Origin: SFLA01 sp045595785
GTDB lineage: Bacteria; Bacillota; Clostridia; Oscillospirales; CAG-382
Assembly: GCA_045595785.1 (NCBI GenBank)
Contig: JAZOBE010000037.1
Coordinates: 32,956-96,955, forward strand
Direction: 5' to 3'
Length of the DNA stretch: 64,000 nucleotides
Position numbers and translations under genes: made by a program. Positions within the stretch are counted from its first letter, which is position 1. Every line of letters starts with the position of its first letter. Of the stretch, positions 33,358-42,616 are shown piece after piece. A model generated the notes under the pieces. It ran no database searches and was not told where the DNA came from. It worked only from the letters and a program-made list of their open reading frames with translations.

Positions 33358-34629
33358 ATGAGCGCCTTTTCAATTTTCAAAGACAAAAGAAAACAGGCGA
33401 AAAAGCAGCAGACACCTACTGCGGAGGCATATTATCAAAAGCTTGCCAATCGCGCAAAAATAGGTATGTTTGCGGTTATAATCGCATTGGTGGCATTTTG
33501 TCTGTTTTCATATTCCTTCTATCCCGAGGAATTGACAATCGAAAACTTCAGATATCTGCTTAAATTCATATCCTTTGAGCAGAATGAGAATATAGATATC
33601 GGCACGGAGCTCGCTTTTGATGCCGACAAGACCAACCGTTACACTATGGTACGCGGTGATATTGCGGTGCTCAGCAAGACACAGCTGGCGGTATATGACA
33701 CATCAGGTCAGATACTGCAGAGAGTTGCTGTCAAAAACGATAATCCCATGCTGCTTACCGCAGGAAAGAATATGATAGTATACGATCTGGGCGGAAAAGA
33801 GCTGAACGTATACAACTCGTTTTCTCCCGTGTATACCGAGGAATTCGATTATCCTGTTTTAGGTGTATCCGCTTCGGAAAACGGTTCTTATGCGGTACTT
33901 TCCGGTGCAAAAAATTACAGAAGCGCTATTTTTGTTTACGATGCCAATTACCGTCTGGTGTTCTCGCATTATTTCCCTACCGAATACTCCACCTATCTTC
34001 AGCTTGACAACAGCGGCAAAAAGGTTTTGGTACTATCTCATATTGCCGAAAGCGGAGATTATCTCGGCTCTGCCGCTTTGTTTGATACGGGAAGCGAAGA
34101 GCCTGTAGCCAATTTCAAATTCGCAGGCGAATTACCCCTCAGCTGTCATTTTACTTCTGACGGAGGGTATATTATACTTACAAACAAGTACATCCGCTTT
34201 TACGATAAGGACAATAACGAGATATCCGAAAGTAAATTGGGTAACGGTATTATAAGCTGTTCCTACGGTGAAGGATATGCCGCACTCACGTTTGATACTG
34301 CCGGACTTGCGGAAAGCAAGACCTTTAAGGTATACGGAAGCGACGGAAAGGAAGTATACAACACATCAATAAAAACAGCATACGATGATATTCTTGTCAA
34401 TAACGGCAGACTGTATCTGCTTTCATCGGGAAAGCTTACGGTGTATGATCTCGTTAACAATGATACTCTGTTTGACATAACGGTAGATAACGAAGCCGTT
34501 GATATGATAATATCCGAAGATAAGCTTCTTGTGTTTACATATTCCGGTGTAACGGTTTACGGTACGGATACACTTACCGAAATCAAGCCTGAGGATAACG
34601 AAACGTCTCTTGAGGAGGGTAATGAATGA
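33358..34629 (+). CDS. DUF5711-like membrane-anchored beta-propeller protein
   Basis: 423 residues: a basic cytoplasmic start, one membrane helix (about 37-52), then an extracellular domain of repeated four-strand blocks that read like a WD/PQQ-type propeller (AVYDTSGQ, IVYDLGGK, FVYDANYR, RFYDKDNN, KVYGSDGK). This matches the DUF5711 family of clostridia, whose role is unknown. It overlaps the CvpA gene by four bases (ATGA), which suggests joint action at the envelope. Confidence 0.72.
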   Translation: MSAFSIFKDKRKQAKKQQTPTAEAYYQKLANRAKIGMFAVIIALVAFCLFSYSFYPEELTIENFRYLLKFISFEQNENIDIGTELAFDADKTNRYTMVRGDIAVLSKTQLAVYDTSGQILQRVAVKNDNPMLLTAGKNMIVYDLGGKELNVYNSFSPVYTEEFDYPVLGVSASENGSYAVLSGAKNYRSAIFVYDANYRLVFSHYFPTEYSTYLQLDNSGKKVLVLSHIAESGDYLGSAALFDTGSEEPVANFKFAGELPLSCHFTSDGGYIILTNKYIRFYDKDNNEISESKLGNGIISCSYGEGYAALTFDTAGLAESKTFKVYGSDGKEVYNTSIKTAYDDILVNNGRLYLLSSGKLTVYDLVNNDTLFDITVDNEAVDMIISEDKLLVFTYSGVTVYGTDTLTEIKPEDNETSLEEGNE

Positions 34630-35342
34630 ATATAGCACTTGATGTTATTATTTTGGTAATAATAGTAGTTAACGTTATAATCGCCTGGAAGCAGGGATTT
34701 GTTAAAATGGTGTTACGTTCCCTTACGGTAGTGGTTGCGCTGGCAGCAGCGTTTATGCTGGTAGTTCCTGTGAGAGACAGTCTTGCAGAAACGGGATTTG
34801 CCGAAAAAACGCAGGAAACTATCCATACGTCTGTGCTGGAAATGCTGGATAATATTACCGAAAACGAGAAAAACGATTCCGAAGAAAACGGTGAAAGCCA
34901 AAAGAAGGATATTGTTACCCTGTTGTCCTACGCCGGAATTGACGGAGACGAGATAAGCGCGGATATCGACAACTGGATAGACACGAAGGCAGACGAAATT
35001 AAAGTATCCATTGCCGACAAGGTGGCGCCTGCACTGCTTAAAACTCTGCTTACCTTTATAGTTTTTACAGTGATATTCGTGGCAGTGTTTGTTGCGGCAA
35101 CGGTTGCGGTGATACTGCTTGAAAAGTTTACCGAGCTGCCCGTATTAAAGCAAGCCAACACCGCTTTGGGAATTGCGGTGGGATGTGTTGTTGCCCTCGT
35201 TGAGGTGTGCACCTTTGTTTCGCTTACCCAGATGCTTATATCCTATAACGCTATCGGCGGAATATTTGCGGGAGTAACACCCGAAAGCACATTTTTATTC
35301 AAATTCTTCAGTAACTATAATATTTTCGGTCTGCTGTTTTAG
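34626..35342 (+). CDS. CvpA-family membrane protein
   Basis: A 238-residue protein with membrane helices at about 4-22, 27-45, 140-165 and 175-200 and a charged loop in between. The start (LDVIILVIIVVNVIIAWKQGFVKM) is typical of CvpA, a family named for colicin V production and linked to envelope integrity. It is coupled to the upstream propeller gene and lies 28 bases before pgsA. Confidence 0.75.
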   Translation: MNIALDVIILVIIVVNVIIAWKQGFVKMVLRSLTVVVALAAAFMLVVPVRDSLAETGFAEKTQETIHTSVLEMLDNITENEKNDSEENGESQKKDIVTLLSYAGIDGDEISADIDNWIDTKADEIKVSIADKVAPALLKTLLTFIVFTVIFVAVFVAATVAVILLEKFTELPVLKQANTALGIAVGCVVALVEVCTFVSLTQMLISYNAIGGIFAGVTPESTFLFKFFSNYNIFGLLF

Positions 35343-35370
35343 CATGTCCGAAAGGAAGTGAAAAAAGCAA

Positions 35371-35919
35371 ATGCATTTTGAGAAAAAGCATATACCGAAT
35401 CTTCTTTCGATATTGCGCTTATTAATGATACCGCTGTTCGTATATATTTATTTCACGGAAAGCGCACCCAAGATCTGGTCGCTGGTAGTATTCCTTACTG
35501 CTGAGCTTACCGACGTGGTGGACGGGGTCCTTGCGCGCAAATACGGTTGGATAACCGAAGCCGGCAAGGTTCTTGACCCTATGGCGGATAAGCTGATGCA
35601 GGCGGCGGCAATGGTATCGTTATCTATTGAAAACAACTTTTTTATATGGATCGCCGTTATTTTCTTTCTTAAAGAAATGACGATGGTAACGGGCGCTTTG
35701 GTGCTGGCAAAAAAGATAAGCACCGTAACACCGTCAAGCTGGTTCGGGAAAATGGCAACCGTCATTTTTGCGGCAGTTACAATGGTATTTATTATTTATC
35801 CCGATAACACTGCGATAAACGTAATACTCACGGTATTACTTGCGTCCGCACTCATATTCGCACTGCTGATGTACTATTTTACAATTTTCCGAAAAGTCGG
35901 AAAAGCTGACAAGGAGTAA
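35371..35919 (+). CDS. pgsA: CDP-diacylglycerol-glycerol-3-phosphate 3-phosphatidyltransferase
   Basis: A 182-residue CDP-alcohol phosphatidyltransferase that makes phosphatidylglycerol phosphate, the committed step to anionic phospholipids. The signature D-G-x2-A-R-x8-G-x3-D-x3-D is seen in DGVLARKYGWITEAGKVLDP followed by MADK. About five membrane helices; normal length. AAGGAAG precedes ATG 35371. A related alcohol acceptor cannot be excluded but pgsA is the usual assignment. Confidence 0.9.
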   Translation: MHFEKKHIPNLLSILRLLMIPLFVYIYFTESAPKIWSLVVFLTAELTDVVDGVLARKYGWITEAGKVLDPMADKLMQAAAMVSLSIENNFFIWIAVIFFLKEMTMVTGALVLAKKISTVTPSSWFGKMATVIFAAVTMVFIIYPDNTAINVILTVLLASALIFALLMYYFTIFRKVGKADKE

Positions 35920-35922
35920 ACT

Positions 35923-38208
35923 ATGGTTTTGAAATTATGTTCCCGCTGTAAAAAGCGTGTGGCTGTGATATATATGCAGCGTATTGACAACGGCAATACC
36001 GTTAACGAGGGTCTTTGCCTTAAGTGCGCTCGAGAGATGGGTCTTAAGCCCGTTGACGATATTCTTGAAAGAATGGGCATAACTCCCGAGGAGTTTGATG
36101 CTATGTCTGACGAGATATCCGGTCTTGTTCCCACCGAGGGTATGGATAACGGAGAAAACGAGGGCAGAGCCCCCTCCCTTAATCTGGGTCCCCTCTTCCC
36201 TGCTCAGGAAGGACTTAACCTTCCCGACGAGGTGAGAAAAGACAAGCAAAATGCAAAAGAAAACAAAAACGACAATAAAAAGGCAAAGCCCCGCAAGTTT
36301 TTGGAGCAATACTGTATTGACCTTACCGGCAGAGCAAGAGAAGGCAAGCTGGACAAGGTGATTGGCAGAGGCAGCGAGCTTGAAAGAGTTATGCAGATAC
36401 TCTGCCGCAGGCAAAAGAACAATCCCTGCCTTATCGGTGAGCCCGGTGTAGGTAAGACCGCAGTGGCAGAAGCGTTGGCTTCCCGTATAGTTGCAGGCAG
36501 CGTACCCTACAAGCTTAAAGATAAAGAGGTAATGCTGGTTGACATGACGGCTATGGTTGCGGGAACACAGTTCCGCGGTCAGTTTGAAAGCCGTATGAAG
36601 GGTCTTATTGAGGAAGTAAAGCAAAACGGTAATATAATTCTGGTTATTGACGAGGTCCACTCTATTGTAGGCGCAGGCGATGCAGAGGGCGGTATGAACG
36701 CCGCCAATATTCTGAAACCTGCTCTTTCCAGAGGCGAGATACAGCTTATAGGTGCCACTACCCTTACCGAATACCGCAAGTATATTGAGAAGGATGCGGC
36801 GCTTGAGCGCAGATTCCAGCCTGTTATGATAAACGAGCCCTCTATTGAGGACAGCGTGAAGATACTTGAGGGAATCAAAGAGAATTACGAAAAGTTCCAC
36901 GGAATCCGCATTCCCGACGGAATGTGCCGCAGAATGGTAGTGCTTTCCGAAAGATATATTACCGACAGATATCTGCCCGATAAGGCGATTGACCTTATGG
37001 ACGAGGCGTGCGCTAACCTCTCTATGAATTCCGACGTGGTCAACAAGATAAACTCGTTGGCAGATGAAATAAAAGCACTGAACGAAAAGCAGGCGGCACT
37101 GGAAGCAAAAACTGAAAAAACCGATGAGGATTTTGCATCTATTGCATCCGTAAAAACCGAGCTTATTCAGAAGAACAGTCTTTTTGACAGTCTTTCCGCA
37201 GAAAGAGATACACTTACCGTAACCGAGCAAGACTTGGCAAAGGTAATAGAGATATGGACAGGTATTCCCGCTTCCAGTATAAGCGAAAATGAATTTGAGA
37301 AGATACAAAACCTTGTTCCCGCAATAAAGGACCGCATTGTCGGTCAGGACGAGGCAGTGGAAAAGGTTGCAAAGGCTGTACGCCGCTCCAGAGCAGGCAT
37401 CTCTTACAAGAAAAAGCCGGTATCCTTTATTTTCGCAGGACCTACCGGTATAGGTAAGACCGAGCTTGTTAAGGTGCTGGCATCCTATCTGTTTGATTCT
37501 CCCGAGTCTCTTATCCGTCTGGATATGTCCGAATATATGGAGAAATATTCGGTTTCCCGTATTATCGGTTCTCCTCCCGGATACGTGGGATATGACGATG
37601 CAGGTCAGCTTACCGAAAAGATTCGCCGCAAGCCCTATTCCGTAGTACTGTTTGACGAGATAGAAAAAGCACACCCCGACGTGCTGAACATCCTGCTTCA
37701 GATACTTGATGATGGCAGAATAACCGATTCTCACGGAAAGACGGTAAACTTTGAAAACGCAGTTATTGTAATGACCACCAACGCAGGCAGCACGGATATT
37801 TCCTCTGCCGCAGGCTTTACCACCACCGCAAAGGCTTCCGACGAAGCAAGAGTGAGAAAGGCGCTGGAGCAGTTCCTGCGTCCTGAGTTTATCAACCGTG
37901 TCGACGATATCGTTGTGTTCAACCGTCTTGATAAAACACATTTCGCATCTATCTGCCGTATTATGCTGGGTGACCTTGAAAAGGTGCTCAACGAAAAGGA
38001 TATATCCCTTTCCTACGACGAAAAGGCTGTTGATATGCTGGTTGAAATGGGTTATTCCGATAAATACGGTGCCCGTAACCTGCGCAGACTTATACAGACA
38101 GAGGTTGAAGATGCGCTGGCAACTGCGCTGATTGAAAACACCGCAAACACTATAAAGTCGGTAAATCTGTCTGCAGACGAAAACGGAGTAGTTATTACTA
38201 CCGTTTAA
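35923..38208 (+). CDS. ClpE-like AAA+ unfoldase with N-terminal zinc finger
   Basis: 761 residues. An N-terminal zinc finger (Cys6, Cys9, Cys32, Cys35) replaces the usual double Clp-N domain, as in ClpE. A charged linker leads to AAA+ domain 1 (GEPGVGKTA; DEVHSIVGAGDAEGG), a middle coiled-coil region (about 375-430), and AAA+ domain 2 (GPTGIGKTE; FDEIEKAHPDV) with a C-terminal D2-small domain. It unfolds substrates for ClpP or acts as a disaggregase; AGFTTTAK may be part of a ClpP-binding loop. It sits 3 bases after pgsA. No CtsR, McsA or ClpP gene is nearby. Confidence 0.87.
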   Translation: MVLKLCSRCKKRVAVIYMQRIDNGNTVNEGLCLKCAREMGLKPVDDILERMGITPEEFDAMSDEISGLVPTEGMDNGENEGRAPSLNLGPLFPAQEGLNLPDEVRKDKQNAKENKNDNKKAKPRKFLEQYCIDLTGRAREGKLDKVIGRGSELERVMQILCRRQKNNPCLIGEPGVGKTAVAEALASRIVAGSVPYKLKDKEVMLVDMTAMVAGTQFRGQFESRMKGLIEEVKQNGNIILVIDEVHSIVGAGDAEGGMNAANILKPALSRGEIQLIGATTLTEYRKYIEKDAALERRFQPVMINEPSIEDSVKILEGIKENYEKFHGIRIPDGMCRRMVVLSERYITDRYLPDKAIDLMDEACANLSMNSDVVNKINSLADEIKALNEKQAALEAKTEKTDEDFASIASVKTELIQKNSLFDSLSAERDTLTVTEQDLAKVIEIWTGIPASSISENEFEKIQNLVPAIKDRIVGQDEAVEKVAKAVRRSRAGISYKKKPVSFIFAGPTGIGKTELVKVLASYLFDSPESLIRLDMSEYMEKYSVSRIIGSPPGYVGYDDAGQLTEKIRRKPYSVVLFDEIEKAHPDVLNILLQILDDGRITDSHGKTVNFENAVIVMTTNAGSTDISSAAGFTTTAKASDEARVRKALEQFLRPEFINRVDDIVVFNRLDKTHFASICRIMLGDLEKVLNEKDISLSYDEKAVDMLVEMGYSDKYGARNLRRLIQTEVEDALATALIENTANTIKSVNLSADENGVVITTV

Positions 38209-38252
38209 GACTTTACCCAAGAACATTTTCATCCGAAAGGAGAAAAGTATAA

Positions 38253-40961
38253 ATGCCGGATTATTCCGAGAGAATAAGAACAATAACCTCAAACAGCCGT
38301 AAGCAGGCGGAGGGCGTGTTCGAGCCGGAATCCATGGATATCGAAGAGCTGGCGGTGTTTCTTGAAAGTGACCTTGCCGACGGACTTGACGAAGAAACCG
38401 TAAAAAAGATACGCCGTATTAAAGGCGCAAACACCTTGTACGACGAAATAAAAACAGGGTTTACCACCAGCTTCAAAAGTCAGCTTCAAGGACTTATGGG
38501 GCTGTTCCTTGCCGCAACTGCGTTTCTGACATACGTATTCCAGCCTGACAGACCTGAGCTTATACTGCTGGGAGTTACGGTAATTATAATAATGTTTATA
38601 AACGCAGGCTTGGAGGCATCGGCATCACAATCGCTGGAGCGTATACGAAATTATTCTGCTACAAGAGCCACCGTAACCAGAAACGGAAAAAGGTTTGTTA
38701 TTGACAGCCGCGGTCTTGTGCCGGGCGATATAATAACCTTGGAAACGGGAAACATTGTCCCTGCGGACGCAAGACTTATCTCCTGCGCCCATTTATCCGT
38801 GCTGGAAACATCGGTAAACGGAAAGAACGAGGCGGTGTTCAAGACGTCCGCAATAGAATACAACCGACCGGATATGCTGTGCCACACCAATATGGTTTAT
38901 GCAGGCACTGTAATTACCGGCGGAAGCGGAACGGCGATAGTGTGTGAGACAGGCAAAAACGTGCTTACACGCAAGGTGAACACCAAGCAAGCACAGGATT
39001 ATACTCCCGGTCTGCTTAAATACGCTTCTGCAGTTGGAAAAGCAATGTCGTTTATTTCAGTTATAATTTGCTTTTTGCTTCTTGCACTGGGAATTGCCGC
39101 AGGCAGGGATATTGCAGATATGTTTTTGCTGTCTCTTACGTTAGGTTATATCTCCATGTATGACAGCTGCCGAGCCCTTACCTTTATATCCCTTGGACAC
39201 GGCACCAAAAAGATGCTTGAGAACAACGCCGCCGTAGGTAATCTTAACAGTATCGGCAAGTTGGGCAACGTAGACACGGTTATGTGCTCGCGCAAGCAAG
39301 CATTTCCGCCCAGAAATATGTTCGTAACAGAGCTTTACACCGACGGAGAGATAACCGATATTCGCAAGGCAGAGACGGAAAATCACAAAAAGCTGCTGAA
39401 ATATGCGCTTATTTGCTCTGACGTAAAGAAAAACGCCGACGAAAAGGGACGTCAGCGAGGCAGGCACAGATATACCGGACGAAAGCCGGATATGGCTATT
39501 GCAGACGCCTGCGATTATATGCTGGCTGATATTTCCAACCTTGAGGGCGAGTTTTTCCGTATAGATACCGAGGTTTCCTCAAACAGTATAGTTACCAGAA
39601 CTTTGGTGCTTTCCGGCGGAAAAACCTTTGTTATTGTAAGAGGAACTCCCGAATCCATTATAAGCCGTTGCATGGGATACCGCAAAAACGGTTCGGTATA
39701 CCGTATGAACGATGCCGCCGTTACCCGTATGAACGAGGCAATCCAAAAGATGCAGGAAAAAGCGGAAACGGTTATTGCAGTTGCTACGGGACGTACCGAT
39801 TCCGATACGCTGAAGGATTATTCGGTAGAGGACAAGCTGGTGCTTATGGGCTTTATCGGACTTGGCTCTGCTTTCAGAGTTGACCCTGCCGCCGCAGTAT
39901 ACAAATGCCGCCGCGCAGGAATAGAGACTGTTTTGCGAAGCGAGGAAGCGTATTATCCTTCCCTCTCTCTTGCAAAGGAAGCGGGAATTATCACCGATGA
40001 AAGCCAGGCGATATCCGCAGAAGGAATAAGAGAGACTGACCCGGGTCTGTATATTGCCAACCAGCCTGAGTACAAGCTGTTCGTAGGAATAGATGACGAG
40101 CAATGGCTGGAGGCGCTCCGTTACCGACATGAGGACAAGCGTTATATTGCCGTTACAGCAGGCGGTATGGAAGATCTGCCATTGGTTCAGGAGGCGGACG
40201 TTACCTTTGTAAGCGATACCGATTCGCCTGACACGTTAAAGCACGAAAGCGATGTTATTATGCTGGAGGACGGTTTCCACATAATCTCTTATGCCATCGG
40301 TGCCGCCAAAACCATATCAGCACGAATACACGCTGTAACCGAATATTTGTGTGTGGCGTTTATCACTGCACTTATTGCAACGGTTGCGGGAATTCTTTTG
40401 GGAACAGACGTACCGCTGAGACTTCAGGATATGCTGTTTGGCGGAGTAATATTTAATTTTATTATTGCGCTTTCCCTTACCTTTGCCCCTACAAACAAAA
40501 ATATATTGGCAGAAAAGCTAAAGAAGTATAAGACCAAACCGTCGGTAAAGGATTTTATATATCCTATACTGTACTCCGTATTCGGCGGCGGTGCGCTCAC
40601 CGCAGTATATATTCTCTGCGGAAACACCTGCGCATTTATGGCATTGGCTGTATTACTTATACTTTACGCACTAACCAACATATCAAGAAAGCCGCTGTTT
40701 TTGCCTACTCCCCTCGGAATAAGTAAAATACTTATTGCGGCGGTAATAATTACCGCGCTGGTCTGCTCGATCGTGTATATCCCCTTTATGGCGGAGATTT
40801 TCGGATATACTCCTCCAACGGGTATAGCATACGGTATAACCGCGGCGATAACACTGGGTTATTACGCGTTGGCGCAGATAGCCAAGCTTATTTACGGTAT
40901 CATTATTAAAAATAAAGATAAACCAAAATTCAAATTAGAAAATCAACAGGAGGATTTTTAA
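38253..40961 (+). CDS. Catalytically dead P2-type ATPase-like protein (pseudoenzyme)
   Basis: 902 residues with the full layout of a P2 cation ATPase (two N-terminal membrane helices, A domain, M3-M4, P/N domains, six C-terminal helices), but the catalytic motifs are replaced. TGES reads NGKN (189-192). The M4 PEGLP site reads MYDSC (302-306). The phosphorylation site CSDKTGTLT reads CSRKQAFPP (345-353), with Arg347 in place of the phospho-Asp. TGDN reads RSEE (562-565), and GDGVNDAP reads AGGMEDLP. The N-domain KGAPE-like RGTPESII (463-470) is kept. No frameshift occurs and the AAAGGAG site at 38236 is good, so this is a maintained protein, not a pseudogene. Active ion pumping is excluded on present knowledge; a scaffold, regulator or lipid/ion-sensing role is possible. 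Confidence 0.8.
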   Translation: MPDYSERIRTITSNSRKQAEGVFEPESMDIEELAVFLESDLADGLDEETVKKIRRIKGANTLYDEIKTGFTTSFKSQLQGLMGLFLAATAFLTYVFQPDRPELILLGVTVIIIMFINAGLEASASQSLERIRNYSATRATVTRNGKRFVIDSRGLVPGDIITLETGNIVPADARLISCAHLSVLETSVNGKNEAVFKTSAIEYNRPDMLCHTNMVYAGTVITGGSGTAIVCETGKNVLTRKVNTKQAQDYTPGLLKYASAVGKAMSFISVIICFLLLALGIAAGRDIADMFLLSLTLGYISMYDSCRALTFISLGHGTKKMLENNAAVGNLNSIGKLGNVDTVMCSRKQAFPPRNMFVTELYTDGEITDIRKAETENHKKLLKYALICSDVKKNADEKGRQRGRHRYTGRKPDMAIADACDYMLADISNLEGEFFRIDTEVSSNSIVTRTLVLSGGKTFVIVRGTPESIISRCMGYRKNGSVYRMNDAAVTRMNEAIQKMQEKAETVIAVATGRTDSDTLKDYSVEDKLVLMGFIGLGSAFRVDPAAAVYKCRRAGIETVLRSEEAYYPSLSLAKEAGIITDESQAISAEGIRETDPGLYIANQPEYKLFVGIDDEQWLEALRYRHEDKRYIAVTAGGMEDLPLVQEADVTFVSDTDSPDTLKHESDVIMLEDGFHIISYAIGAAKTISARIHAVTEYLCVAFITALIATVAGILLGTDVPLRLQDMLFGGVIFNFIIALSLTFAPTNKNILAEKLKKYKTKPSVKDFIYPILYSVFGGGALTAVYILCGNTCAFMALAVLLILYALTNISRKPLFLPTPLGISKILIAAVIITALVCSIVYIPFMAEIFGYTPPTGIAYGITAAITLGYYALAQIAKLIYGIIIKNKDKPKFKLENQQEDF

Positions 40962-40963
40962 CA

Positions 40964-41152
40964 ATGATTACAAAAGATTCCATCATCGGCGACGTTCTTG
41001 ATAACGCACCCGAAAAAGCAAAGTATTTTCTCGAAATCGGCATGCACTGTCTGGGCTGTCCTCACTCCAGAGGCGAGACTATTGAGCAGGCGTGCGCAGT
41101 TCACGGCGCAGACCTTGAGCAGCTTCTCGCAAAGCTTAACGGAAAGGACTAA
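40964..41152 (+). CDS. DUF1858 / hybrid-cluster-associated redox disulfide protein
   Basis: A 62-residue cytoplasmic protein. The sequence ITKDSIIGDVLDNAP and the Cys pair in GMHCLGCPHS match the DUF1858 family, small helical proteins with a CxxC-type disulfide that often accompany Fe-S or redox enzymes. AGGAGG lies inside the end of the pseudo-ATPase gene, only 2 bases before, so translation is coupled to it. Confidence 0.85.
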   Translation: MITKDSIIGDVLDNAPEKAKYFLEIGMHCLGCPHSRGETIEQACAVHGADLEQLLAKLNGKD

Positions 41153-41158
41153 TTGAAA

Positions 41159-41692
41159 ATGGGAAAAATAAAGACTTTTGCTGACGATTTTAAGAAGTTT
41201 ATTTCTCAGGGAAATATCCTTGATATGGCTGTCGGTGTCGTTGTCGGTACCGCATTCAAGGCTATCGTTTCCTCTCTCGTTGCAGACGTTATTATGCCCT
41301 GCATCGGTTTCCTCCTCGGCGACGTAAACTTTACCGACCTTAAATGGGTTCTGGTAGAAGCAGTTGCAGAGGTTGTTAACGAGGAAGGCGCAGTAGTTAC
41401 TCCCGCAGTTGCAGAGGTAGCTGTTAAGTACGGTCAGTTTATCCAGTACATAATTGATTTCCTTATCATTGCGTTTACTATGTTTATCGTAGTAAAGGTT
41501 GCTATGTCCTTCCGCAATAAGCTGGAAGCAAAGAAGAAGGCTGAAGCAGAAGCAAAGGCAGCGGCAGAGGCTGCGGCAAAGGCTGCAGAGGAAGCTGCAA
41601 AGGCTGCTATCCCCGCAGAGCCTACCGTTGAGGAAAAGACTCTTTCCGCACTGGAGGACATCCGCGATTACCTTAAGGGTATGAACAAATAA
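41159..41692 (+). CDS. mscL: Large-conductance mechanosensitive channel MscL
   Basis: 177 residues, forming the pentameric tension-gated pore that releases solutes on osmotic downshock. The N-terminal helix and TM1 (FKKFISQGNILDMAVGVVVG, pore-lining) and TM2 (IIDFLIIAFTMFIVV) are clear. A longer than usual periplasmic loop (AVAEVVNEEGAVVTPAVAEV) and a C-terminal Ala/Lys/Glu coiled-coil bundle extend it beyond the common 130-150 residues. ATG 41159 is preferred to TTG 41153. Confidence 0.93.
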   Translation: MGKIKTFADDFKKFISQGNILDMAVGVVVGTAFKAIVSSLVADVIMPCIGFLLGDVNFTDLKWVLVEAVAEVVNEEGAVVTPAVAEVAVKYGQFIQYIIDFLIIAFTMFIVVKVAMSFRNKLEAKKKAEAEAKAAAEAAAKAAEEAAKAAIPAEPTVEEKTLSALEDIRDYLKGMNK

Positions 41693-41693
41693 A

Positions 41694-42572
41694 ATGAAGT
41701 ACATTATCGGTGTTGACGGCGGTGGAACCAAAACCGCCGCCGCCCTCGCTGATATCAATGGGAAGGTTTTGCGTATATCTTATTCTGCTGGCTGTAATCC
41801 CAACGATATCGGCTTTGAAAATTCGACCAAAAACATATTTTCCGCCGTTCAGGCTTTGGATGTTGATATCCACAGCATCGCCGCTATATACTGCGGTGTT
41901 GCGGGAATAACCGCTGCCGACTACAGCGCCCGCGCAAATGCTTGGTTAAGAGAAACGTTTCCGCAAGCAAGGTCGGAAGCTCTGCACGACGGTATAAATG
42001 TGATATATTCAGCTTTTCCCGAGGGGGACGGTGCCATTGTTATATGCGGTACGGGTTCTTCCTGCTTTATGAAAAAAGGAAAAGAGATAATCCGTATCGG
42101 CGGATACGGCAAGTTCGATTGTATCGGTAACGGATATGAGATCGGCAAATCCGCCGTATCACACGCACTACGCTGTCTGGACGGACGCGAGGAATGCGGT
42201 GTGCTTAACGGTCTTGTTACCGAAAAGATAGGAAGCGACCTGCTCAGCGCGCTTTCTGACCTTATTGCCGCAGACAAAAAGCATATTGCATCCTTTGCTC
42301 CGCTTGTATTTGAAGCGTACCAAAAGGGTGATATATATGCCTGCGCCATACTTGAGCAGAATTTTGAGTATTTGGCGGGGCTTATTAACCGCGCCTGCGA
42401 AATATACGGCGGTGAGATACCCGTGTGTATGGCAGGCGGTATCGGCAAACAGGAAATAACAAAGAAAATAATAAAAAAATATTTGCTGTTTGAGCCTGAG
42501 ATAACCACGTTGAATACAGAACCTGTATACGGCGCGGTGGCAAAAGCAAAAGAGATATTGACAGCAAACTAA
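41694..42572 (+). CDS. BadF/BadG-type kinase (N-acetylglucosamine kinase-like)
   Basis: A 292-residue ASKHA-fold protein. GVDGGGTKTAAALAD (6-20) is the phosphate-1 motif, VICGTGSS the phosphate-2 motif, and VCMAGGIGKQ the adenosine motif. This matches the BadF/BadG/BcrA/BcrD family branch that includes GlcNAc kinases and a glucosamine kinase; the alternative, a dehydratase activator, would carry Fe-S cysteines, which are not apparent. It starts 1 base after mscL. A role in amino-sugar phosphorylation would fit nagA at 24.7 kb. Confidence 0.82.
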   Translation: MKYIIGVDGGGTKTAAALADINGKVLRISYSAGCNPNDIGFENSTKNIFSAVQALDVDIHSIAAIYCGVAGITAADYSARANAWLRETFPQARSEALHDGINVIYSAFPEGDGAIVICGTGSSCFMKKGKEIIRIGGYGKFDCIGNGYEIGKSAVSHALRCLDGREECGVLNGLVTEKIGSDLLSALSDLIAADKKHIASFAPLVFEAYQKGDIYACAILEQNFEYLAGLINRACEIYGGEIPVCMAGGIGKQEITKKIIKKYLLFEPEITTLNTEPVYGAVAKAKEILTAN

Positions 42573-42616
42573 AAATGTTGTATTATTTACATTAATAATC
42601 TATGGAGGAAAATGCT

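Noticed and set aside
35935..38292. A 785-codon open frame on the minus strand
   Set aside because: Antisense to the ClpE-like gene, which has complete AAA+ motifs; the reverse frame shows no motif or sensible start.
42573..42616. Possible T-box leader before thrS
   Set aside because: Only 44 bases are available between the stop and the start, too short for specifier loop and antiterminator.
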